NCBI GenBank assembly: GCA_035048485.1
Contig: CM068580.1
Coordinates: forward strand, 56,869,983 to 56,933,982
Direction: 5' to 3'
Source: Pteria penguin
Lineage: Eukaryota > Mollusca > Bivalvia > Pterioida > Pteriidae
DNA: 64,000 bases
In this document: piece after piece, positions 10,613 through 21,228 of the stretch
How the letters are laid out: the number at the start of each line of letters is the position of its first letter
Position numbering within the stretch: the stretch's first letter is position 1
Notes under the pieces: generated by a model
Seen by the model: only the letters and a program-made list of their open reading frames with translations
What the model was told of the DNA's origin: nothing
The model's database searches: none
Program-made: the position numbers and the translations under genes

Positions 10613-11110
10613 TCGTAGTATAATTATTTGTAATTATGGATTTCACTCCTGGATATCTTGTTAAATATGAGGGTTCTCGTTTCTGCGCATAAAGGTTGTC
10701 GTTAACTGATATCGATTTGATGTCGCGTTATAATTATTTTCATTACCAGGAGTATGGTTCAGGAGTCATGAGAAATCGTGTGAAAGTTGTCAGAAATCAG
10801 AGGGTTAGTTACCGGATATCACATAAGAGATCTGTAACCAGGAATGTCACTATTGGGTATCTATTGGGTATCGTGTTATAAATTTATTATCTCGGGGGTG
10901 TAATTTTTGGACATCATGTCATATGTTTTGGATGAATAGCAGAGTTGTTGTTAGTGGAACTATAAAAATTAGATATCTGTATTGTCGTTTTTGGATATAT
11001 TTAGTATATATATATATATCAGGTGGTTTTCGTGTTATAATCATTGGATATCGGGATTGCTTTCACTTCATTATCCTTATATCCATTGGATATTAGGATA
11101 ATCGTAACGG
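10613..11110 (+). repeat. Degenerate short-period repeat built on GGATATC...GTTATAAT
   Basis: 'GGATATC' or 'GATATC' and 'GTTATAAT' recur at irregular spacing (about 10608, 10648, 10711, 10727, 10868, 11034, 11045). It looks like a decayed tandem repeat. The 61-codon frame inside it is not convincing. Confidence 0.35.
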
Positions 11111-11342
11111 AATATACTGTAACAAGTTTTGGATATGTATTTCAATTATGTTGATTCATTTTGATGATAACAAGGATTGTTGTCCCCTACTAACAGATAG
11201 TAAACCGCTGTTTAGGTGTGATTGTTTCGTACAGTTCTTATAACTAAAGTTATTGAAGTTTGAAGCATAATATATACATACTCCAAACGTTTGTTTTCTT
11301 TCAAAGATATTTTGGTAGGGAATATCTAAAATATTCTCTACA

Positions 11343-11487
<145 letters not shown>

Positions 11488-11489
11488 TT

Positions 11490-11567
11490 TCTTTATAGTT
11501 GTGACGTTGTTGTGACATAATGGTGTAATAATCTTGGTGTGACGTGAAACAAGAATCAAACAAACTT
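11490..11567 (+). mobile_element. SINE 3' tail fragment after the (TA)n tract
   Basis: Contains GGTGTGACGTGAAACAAGA and ends AATCAAACAAACTT, the shared tail type. The upstream part is replaced by a (TA)n microsatellite. Confidence 0.5.
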
Positions 11568-12690
11568 AATAGCTTTTGCAGATAATTTCTTTATTCTATA
11601 TGAACTTGAAATACTGTTGCTACTTCACATATCAAAACAAATTTTACACACGGATGTTACGTTAGATAATTAGGTACTGTCTGAGCAATGGAATTTGTAT
11701 CATTCAAAAGCATAAATCTATACATTACGTAAATTGAGATAACGCTTATTACTATTGGGAACCTGCTCCAATGTGTCACTTTTATAGACAATGGTTATAG
11801 CTTCGCTTTGGGACATTTCCATATCAGTTACCGCAAATTGTATCGAATTAGTCAGTGCTTCCTTTCACCTCTTTGTTTATCTGCAGTGCAGTGTATTGTA
11901 CCTAAATATTTCATTCATAAATAAGTGAGAACATACACAACAGTTTTCCAGTCAATTGCACAAAATATTATTCATTTGTTTGTGTTTTCCACTGAATCAT
12001 TTATGTCATAAATTTGTTGGAGTGTTGATGAAAATCGATTATAAAAAATTTTTCAAATTATTGATATTAGGATACTTGATTAAAAAATTAACTATATTTT
12101 CTATGCGTAATTCGTTTTGACTATAATATTACTAATTGAAGTAAACGTTTCAATTGCCCTGGAAATGTTTATGCATCTACGGATTCGCAGAACTTAATGT
12201 ACTGTGCTGTACATGATTAAATTTAATTCAATTTAACTGATAAAGACATTCTGCTTTAACTTATTCCATTCCCAGAATGAACTTTCCGTTATGTAAAATT
12301 TGAGTATTTTTTAAATTGGCTTATTTTGCTTTGAAATTTATTAGAATATGATTTTTTAAAAATTATAATGATAATCATGATTTGGAAGTAATGTGTCATC
12401 GATGCGTGCATAAGTACAATTCAGTAAGGTTATATTATAAAACTTATTAGAGTAGAAAAATATAAATGAAGATTTGAAATTAAGAATTTATAATTTCAAA
12501 TATTTCATGAACTGTTTATATTTCTTTTTATGTGAATAAAACACAACTTATCTGACAAATAATGTGTTGATGACAATGGTGAAATTCAACCAACCAAAAT
12601 GTATTGAAGGATATTTATCTGACGTTTACCTCTGGCATTTTCCAAGTATGACAAGGGATTGCGGTTTTGTTTGCGTCATAAGAAAAGAAC
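11568..12690. other. No gene or repeat recognised
   Basis: Plain AT-rich DNA with stops in all frames. Confidence 0.5.
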
Positions 12691-14036
12691 AGTAGCCCGT
12701 TTCACTACCAATCCTAGACGTAACTGTCACTGATCCCGTAAATGAGGTTATTTGTGGGATCAATTACGAAAAATACTTACTTTTGTTGTTAGTGTCATGG
12801 TCATAACGATTAAATTGCATTATCAAAGATATCGACTATAATTTATGTTTATTGGTTTCTTTTAATTTCTTTACAAATGTATAGGGTTATTGTTATTGAA
12901 CTCTTCATGGGTGTTTATAGAACGAATCATTGGAATTAGTTAAGTGTGATTTGAAAAAGTAACCTTCCCCTCTCTCCCCTTTTACACAAACTTGAGACTG
13001 CTTTTTGACATTTATGTTACAGATGTGCTCCGGTATAAGCATCGTCATGGATGTATCACTCACTGCACCATTTGAATTTTGGACATTTCATCTTGATTCT
13101 GGAAGTGTTGAGTTATTGTATTTAATGGCAGATCTCGCTCTCACTAGTTAGCGTCAGCAGAAATTTTGACAATTTCTTGTTCAATTGTTTTAGTAATTCA
13201 GTTAGCCATTTATTATTTAATGAGAAACTTCTGTTCCAAGCGTTACTTCATTATACTCTCTAATATCCACTCAAATTTCCATCTGATTTTCGTTGAGGAT
13301 GCCCAATAGACAATGGAGGTCTTAATTCCTATATTCAGCACAGCCATAGCCAGATTACGCCATTTTCCATTTAAATACATATTCTATTACATTTGTTTTA
13401 GAAATAATATATTTACTTAGTGAATCATATTTCAATATCTGTCTTTACTTAGTCAGTTTGCTGATTTGTTAAATATTATGGTTTGTCATAGTGGTTTAGT
13501 TGACCATCATACCAAATAAGTACATGGTGCAATTACACATTTGATTAATATGTTTTTAAATTATGACTAGTGTTCTCCATGATGTATACTTATAGATACA
13601 ATCAAAATGAATAATCTGGTTTGCTATTATGTCTAGTGTTGTTGTCCTTGAATAGATTATCTTCTTATTTTACATGATATAAGCGGCCCAAGACCCAACA
13701 TGCAACTTTTTGCCGGGATTTTTATTTTGACGTTATTGCTTAACTTGTGACGTCACTATCTAGTTCTTTACGTCAAAATGAAAACCCCGGCATAAAGTAA
13801 TATGTCGGGTCTTGGGCCGCTTATACCATGTTAAATATGAAGATCGACTATTACATACCTACAGAATATAGGAAAAATACTGGTTAGCGGTGTCTATCTT
13901 TGCTAAAACAATAGTTATATCGGTTCGTTGTTGTAAAGTCGTTATCTTTTGTAATGAAAAGCGTTTTCATCTGAAGTTGCACGTACGGGTTCAACTACGA
14001 CGTGTTTACTTAAGATTATTCGTGAAACGGGCTACA
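12691..14036. mobile_element. 1.35 kb element bounded by perfect 14 bp inverted repeats
   Basis: GTAGCCCGTTTCAC at 12692-12705 is the exact reverse complement of 14022-14035. CAG flanks both outer edges. No transposase frame is present, so it would be non-autonomous. A MITE (13670-13838) sits inside, implying nested insertion. The rest of the interior shows no genes. Confidence 0.6.
13670..13838. mobile_element. MITE with about 30-60 bp inverted repeats
   Basis: The left arm TATAAGCGGCCCAAGACCCA (13679-13698) pairs with TCGGGTCTTGGGCCGCTTAT on the right (13805-13824), and the pairing continues with mismatches on both sides. The centre holds GTGACGTCAC, a CRE-type palindrome. It carries no coding sequence. 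Confidence 0.75.
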
Positions 14037-15239
14037 GGATATTAACTAGTTGCCGGTTAGAATTGTAAAAAGAATTTCACGACTCCGATTTAAATTCTCC
14101 ACCGAGTCAACTACCCCACATCCGATATGATTATAAATTTCATAATTATGGGGGAAAAAGTCTTATTATGAGATGAGTATTAATCTTCCGTAAAATGACA
14201 CGAAAGTTGTTTAAAATTACCCTGAGACGAAACAAAAACCTTGTGAAATTAAATCCCTATCATAATTCAAATTGAAAATTGAGTGGTAATGAAAGTCAAT
14301 TGTTCATTACAGTTTAGAAAATTCTATAATTGAAGTCTTGGAAGAGTTCATACAGAAGTTATTCTTTCTTAAGACTTTCTTGCATTCATATATTGGTTAT
14401 CTTTTTAAGGTTGTTTATAGAAAGGTGAGGTATACCAATTGTAAATATTCTTTAACATCCAGTTGTACAATGTCATAGACACCTTCCCTTTTAATTCTAA
14501 TTGCATACAGGATTCCCCTTCTTTTATATTAAGATTGGGATACAGATTCTCGTGAGGGTTGTGATTAATTCTGTATTAATACGACTGTTTTATATACTAT
14601 TATTTTCATTAATTGTCAGCGTAAAGAACAGGCATACTTATCACAACTTTAAACCAACTCTTAGATTTATGTCTAATATTAGAAGTAAGAAATTATTCTG
14701 AAAAAAAGACCCATAATAATAAAAATAAAATAAAATCTTACACTTAGGATTAAATGTGAAATTGGACGAAAATTTAAGAGAAATATAACCATTCTTAAGT
14801 TTAATTTTCTATACTTAAGGCAAGACATTGCACATAACAAATAGAAGAGCGGAGCGGAGGGTGAGAGTGCTGCACTGAAATGCGATAAAAATTACAAAAA
14901 TTGATGATAGAAATATAAGAAACAGGATTGTCTTGACCGAACACAAGTAGACTACTAAAATATGTCGACGACGAGAATTTAATAGTAGCATTCCACGGTT
15001 TTACATAATTAAACTTGTGGATGAATTAAAAAGATTTGGAGAAAGCTACAGCCAGGTCGAATGTTATACCTTTACATATTAACACACTTTCAAACATTAC
15101 CACCAGACACATTAAATCGAAGCGCTTTAGAGTACTTCCGCACTACAGCTCCCTCAATATGAATTTTTTTTCCCCTAAAATAGAATACTGAGCGGCTCTC
15201 TAAAGGATACATAAATTTATACCTTTATTAAACCAAACG
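14037..15239. other. No gene recognised
   Basis: AT-rich. A 66-codon frame at 14501 has no recognisable motif. Confidence 0.5.
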
Positions 15240-15567
15240 AGAAAAATTATACTGTGTTTTAGTGGATTTTAAAAAAGCATTTGATTATGTAAATAGAACA
15301 GCGCTGATGGAGAAGTTGTTGAAATCTGGAGTTAGCACCAAGTGCGTCACTATGTTACGAGTCATTTATAATGATGTTAAATCATGTATTAGATCATATA
15401 ATAATCTTTCTGAATTCTTCGATGTACCATCCGGCGTGAAACAAGGGGAACCCCTCTCATCGTTTTTATTCTTTATGTTTATCAATGATACTGAAACTGG
15501 TCTATCGACCGGTAATCCGGAATCACATATCACTTCTATACACTATCCCATAAATCTTTCCCACTGA
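15240..15567 (+). mobile_element. LINE reverse-transcriptase fragment
   Basis: Encodes an RT palm segment: V-D-F-K-K-A-F-D-Y-V-N-R, L-M-E-K-L-L-K-S-G-V-S, and V-K-Q-G-E-P-L-S-S-F-L-F-F-M-F-I-N-D. These are the conserved 'DFKKAFD' and 'GVxQGxxLSxxLF' blocks of LINE polymerases. It ends before the catalytic FADD box, so it is a truncated, inactive copy. About 330 bases are recognisable. Confidence 0.8.
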
Positions 15568-16948
15568 CTCTGGCGAGTCCATGTCACCCTAATACTATTT
15601 ATCATTTGAGGGAAATGTAACAGATATGTATAACTAAAAAATTGTAATGAAACAAAATCAAAATCCCTCTTCGAACCGAAATGATAAACAGAATTGTGAA
15701 AATTGCTGACTTCTTTTTCAGTAAATGCACCGCCTGCGTATGGCGTTCTTATTTCTCAACTTTATAATGTCAGAGCACGCTCTTCTTTAGAGTTATGTTT
15801 TTTTTTTAGTGTCAGTCAGTCCACTAACTTGTAAACTATTCACAAAGGGATACGAGGAATACAGGAATCGCCACTGAGAAATGTGTGTGGTCGCTGCTAT
15901 AAGTTATATGACTGTGCCACCGAACACAAGAGGTTTATACGGAACATTTCCGACGGATGAAGAAAGCCAGCAGGGGACGCTCACTCTTTCCGGACACCTT
16001 GCCTCATCCCATTTAGGATCCAAACTTGTTCTGATCGAAAGCAGCTCCATCGAATTTGCATTGTTTTATCCAGATTTTGATTATCAGATATCCCTCATAG
16101 ATTAATAAATTTATATCTTTTATATTGCTCTGATAAATGGATTTTAACCCTCTCTTTGATTTCAAGAATTTTGGTTATAGCAGTGATCAAAGGATGTGTG
16201 TTAAAAACGAAAAGACATTTAGAAAACCAGTAATATATCTTTAAAACAGTTGAATTAGTTGCCGAATTTTGTAAACTCTTCGCCTGATGTTGTTGGTTAC
16301 TAGGTATGCTCTGTTTCTTCTGAGACCTCTTTTTTTATTTATTATTTATTATTTCTTTTCTGTCGCAATATATTCCATTTTAAGAATAGATATTATACAA
16401 TAAAGCTTTATTTTAAGTGTTACTCTTCAGATCTACTGCAAAACTATCACTAATATTCGTTTGCATGATCGATCAAAACCATGAGCTGATAGGCATCAGG
16501 TACAATTTCATCGATTCAGATCTATGTAACAGTCAGGACTTAGTCTTTATTATAAAACTCTGTCTTTACTTTTAATGCCGACCATACATTTTTCATCAAA
16601 AATGCTCTTCTTTAACTGCAATACATGCCGCAGTGTTGTAATGCTCCCTTCAGCTAGACAAACGTAACATGTCATAGTCGCTTTAAAACTGTTGTAAATG
16701 AGACCAGGAGACCTGAGAATCAAGGACAATAAGTCTTGTATATGCTTCTGTATCCAAATAACTAAATAATCTGAACATACTTACTTTCCTTTGCATCAAT
16801 TTTAAAAAGAGAATATGCAATGTTAGCATCTACTAGTCTTAAATCTAACAGACATGTCTCACATACATACTTACAATCTTGATCAATCGTCTTCACACAC
16901 AAACTTGTAAAACAAGAAAATTTGTGTCATTCATAATAAGGTAGGAGA
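15568..16948. other. No gene recognised
   Basis: A 74-codon frame at 15881-16105 has ordinary composition but no motif, promoter or splice support. Confidence 0.45.
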
Positions 16949-17060
16949 GTGGACTTTCTAGGACTGTTGATACTAAGAGATGAGACCAGGTACCCGGGAC
17001 GAGTAAGCATATCCTTTTTGGCTAGCCACACCCACAATGCCCACAATAAATGCCTAACAC
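16949..17060 (+). repeat. Fragment with the conserved block CCCGGGACGAGTAAGC
   Basis: The same block is at 44946-44963 (CCCGGGACAAGTAAGCGT) and, diverged, at 1123-1139 (CCTGGGAGAGTAAGCGT). This is a repeat core I associate with bivalve genomes. Confidence 0.4.
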
Positions 17061-17287
17061 AGATAGAGGACACAACAATTATTCAACTCTGCCCAATATG
17101 TTTAATGGACTTACACAGTATAAAGAGCATAATAAAGGACATAATAAGTTATACGTAAAAACCTCTTACAAATAGTTTGGAATGCATTTTGCCCTTGAGC
17201 CTAACTGAAAGGGTAATATCTAATAATAACACTTCTGGACACTTGTTATGGGGTATATTTAATTAATGAACAATAGAACAAAACATT

Positions 17288-17293
17288 TTTATT
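17288..17293 (-). promoter_or_regulatory. AATAAA polyadenylation signal overlapping the stop codon
   Basis: On the minus strand the end of the frame reads AAATAATAAAAATG, so AATAAA begins inside the TAA stop. If used, the 3' UTR would be only about 20-30 bases. A later AT-rich signal could be used instead. Confidence 0.4.
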
Positions 17294-17466
17294 ATTTTCC
17301 AAATCCTGCCCACTCTGCCTTCAAAACATTTAATTTAGTGACATTGAATGCAGCATCACCATGACAGATTGTTATCATCTCACAGCATTCTGGGTAAGGT
17401 AAATATCCCGGTTTATGTTCTATGTAACATGTTCCAGAAGGTGTAAGAGGATAAAATGCTCCGCAT
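17292..17466 (-). CDS. Exon 3 of the secreted cysteine-rich gene (C-terminal half and stop)
   Basis: The acceptor TTTTTATAG precedes the exon. It carries cysteines 62, 74, 88, 89 and 95, a proline/tyrosine-rich stretch, and a roughly 20-residue cysteine-free tail ending in G-F-G-K. The stop TAA at 17294-17292 overlaps a polyadenylation signal. Confidence 0.84.
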
Positions 17467-20400
17467 CTATAAAAACACAAATTAATCTAAAATTCCATAA
17501 AACTGTCAAAAACGGTTCATAAAGGAAAAATAAAAAAAGAATCTGACCCAGGAGAAAAAGAATCAACAGAAAAAGCAGAAAAAGGAATTTAATTCAGACT
17601 ACGCGATTCTCTTCTTATGAATTGTTATCCGTGATTATTTTCATGAAATATTTTATGAATTATTCTAATTTGTTTCAAGTCACTCACGAGTAACAATATC
17701 GACGGTGTTCTTCGCAGTCACATTGAAAACAGTGGTCCATCCGTGGTCGCCATTTATCGCCCGGTTTGTATGGATCAGGACAAGGTTCTAAAATTTAACA
17801 CAAATGAAGAGTATACTAACTATTTGAATACCGTGCTGTATTAGAACTTCAGAGTTACAGTCTAAAATGCAATCTCCTTAATTCTTATTTTCGTGATAAA
17901 GCCCGAAATCAAAATAGAAAGCTGTAATGTTACAATTAAACAGCTAATGTACATGGTTTTCTTAAATTGAGTTTAATTGTATTAGGAGCATGTAAGACAC
18001 TTAGAGTTGGTGCTAACATTCAGACAAAAGTTTGGTATTTGGGATAGAATACACAATGTAATTCATATGTAGATAAAAGTCATCTATCAGAAGTAAGTCA
18101 AGTCCAAAACTGAAAATGGGCTTCACTCTTACATTAAGTTACTCTGTCTTTGTGGCTATGGTTTTCTCCTTTTCAGTACTGCAATTTCAATTATTTCAAA
18201 GAAAAGTTAGTGTCTCAAGGATACAAAAAATCACATATTACGTCAAGATTCCTTAGTACTACATCTACGGTTACTGTCAAGGCTTTGTTTGTAAGCACAT
18301 ATATCATAAACCATTATCGGACATGTTGGCTACTTTATTGAGTGTAGTTTTTTGAACAGTGAAGAGATTATGTAATGTAATATACATACTGATGGTAATG
18401 GCTTGACCGTTAATACTAAATACTGAAAATATTCAAACTTTCAAGACTTCAAATTCAGGATTTAGTTGGGTTAGTAACCCTATCAATTTAAAATGTATGA
18501 CCCGTTGAAAGAGGATTCTTACATTTTCATGACTCTCTTCTCAACACTTTTTCAAAGAAGTCTTTAACTGCATGAATGTTATTAAACTTATGGACATTCT
18601 ACTATTTGGCTTAGTAATTCATTCACATTGTTTGCTTTTGGATTATTGATGACGGTTTGTTACATGAAACATGTATGTATATCTATATAGAAATTCTACC
18701 TGCTCCTATTTTACTGTCCACTGTAATTTTGAGGTCTCAAGGTGAGGTCTGATGTGGCATTTATGCCACTAAGTGGGTGATATTGCTTTTGGACAAAAAG
18801 GTCTACGGAGCACGTCAAACAAAATTATCTGCATCTGATGATTTGTCGATTTCGAGAGAACTCTCAAGTTAGAACTATCTTAATTTGCTGTTTTTCTGAA
18901 ACAGTGGGTCCTTACACACGACCCATATATTTTACCTTATTTCAACCTTGTTTTCGGTTATTGGATTCACACTTGTGAATAATATTTTGTTTTGCTTTAA
19001 GATCACGTTCTGAGGGAATGCTTCTCAAATCATGCAAGTATTGTAAATTTTATATGGCATTATACTGATACACAGTCTTGTTACAATAGCAATGAATTAA
19101 AATAGCAAAGGCATATGTGTATATCTACTTGATCGTATTTAAGTTTACAATTGTTATGAACAAACTTTCATCTTTTTCTTCTTTTGATCGTCTTTACTTT
19201 AGGTTTAATATTACCAATATCTTATTTTCATCTAGCAAAAGTAAATTATACCTTTTGATCTATTGATATTTGTGGTTAAATGACGTATAGACCCTTCCGC
19301 TATTACTGTGGGACTAACATGATAACGTTTTCCATACAAATTGACGTCATATTAAAAAAAATTAATTGTCTCTGAAGTCATATTGCGGGAACAGTTATCA
19401 CTTTGCCAACCAAAATGTTAGTCCCGCAGTAACGTCGAAAGGGTCTATTGACAAAAACAATATAACAAGAACGATGAAGGATGATTATTAAAACGACCAA
19501 CTGTTGACAGATATAAGGTCAAAGAACGACAACTCTTGAAAGAGGGATGAATTATACCGAAATCTAAAATGTTTGCAGACACAATACACATTGAACAGTA
19601 TCGATAACTATTAAAAATGGTGGGTGCAATTGAATATGATATCAAACAAAAGTACATCAACGATAATATTAATATACTATGCTCGAAAAATGATGTGATG
19701 AGTCGACCATCTTAAAAATCTGCATGAAGATAAAGTCACATATTTATTTGTTGCTCGTTTTACTACAGGCAAACCAATTTTTATTTCAAAACATGCTAAC
19801 GGCGTCTATGACAGTTTAGCAGGGGATGCAACTTGTTGCTACCTATACGTGTTAATTGCCAAAGGTTCGTAATTGTCCATTCACATCGCTGTTTTAGTTT
19901 AATTTAATAATACATGTAGTTAATTTCATAATACATTGAAATAGAACTGGGAAAAAGTTATATCAACATTACCATAGCCCTTTCTTTAACTTTTTACAAA
20001 GAAGAAAGTAGCAACGATGGTGACATTTGAATATACTAACTATATATAATTTAGATTTAAGTAATAACGGAAAGATAAGATGATTGGAGTGAGCGTACAC
20101 TTCTATCGGATATCTGAATATCTTATTATATAGAAATCAGAACCTTGCAATGTCGTCTATAATTGTATTGTACAGCAAGCATTATTGTTTTGTTTCCCCA
20201 AAAAGAAAGATTTTCATCATTAAATTAAAGTTCCTGTGCAGTAAGGATTTGGAATACCTGGGGCTTGCTAAAAAGGAGACTTCTCTGAGAGGTATATATA
20301 GTACAGTCAAGTAAGTACTGTGACACATCTTCAGTCGGGAAACCACAGGGACAAGAAGAGGAATTGGTAAGATTTACCGAGATAAAAGTATTCAGGTACT

Positions 20401-21144
20401 TTCTCCTGTTTCGTAGGATATACATTGACTCAGAGTATAGTTGTGCCTAAGTTCAGGTTCAAGAGGTTTCCAGAGGTTTATTTTGGATGGGAAGAAGGAG
20501 TTTAATGAACTTTGGAGCCTATAAGTAGGTACAATGTAATCAGCATCATACTTAATATTATAAGTATTAGTCCTGCTTTAGGGGATTAGCGATTTCATCG
20601 AGGAAGCAAGGGACACTATTATTATATACTTTATGAAATAATATTAATTTACCCTTTTTTCCTCTTTTATCTTTTAATGTTTCCCATCCCGTTTCGAAGT
20701 ATAGCGATTACCGACTAGCAAGAATGAGCAAGTCTGTTATTATTCTGGTCGCTTCTAATTGGACTTTTTCTAGATTATCTTTTTTTTTTTCTTATTTATT
20801 TATTGTATTCAGTACCAACAATTATATATTTACACTGACAAATAACATCTCAATACCATACTGAATACAATTTTAGAACATAAATCTACACGACACATAC
20901 AAACATACATACAACGAATAGACAAAAATTAAATAAAAGACTAGAATATGCAAATTTGAGTATCCATAAGTGGATAAAATAAAGATACAGAATACTGTTC
21001 ATGTACTACAAGTTTTAGAGGATTTTATATAAGGAGAAGGAATGCACTATTACCCTTATACATGACAAGGATGCAAAGAGATATTAATCTACCTTTAGCA
21101 ACTTGCAAAGGCTACACACACCTACATACACAGATATATATAAG

Positions 21145-21228
<84 letters not shown>

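Noticed and set aside
15881..16105. 74-codon plus-strand frame as a gene
   Set aside because: No motif, no splice sites of note and no promoter. Left unannotated.
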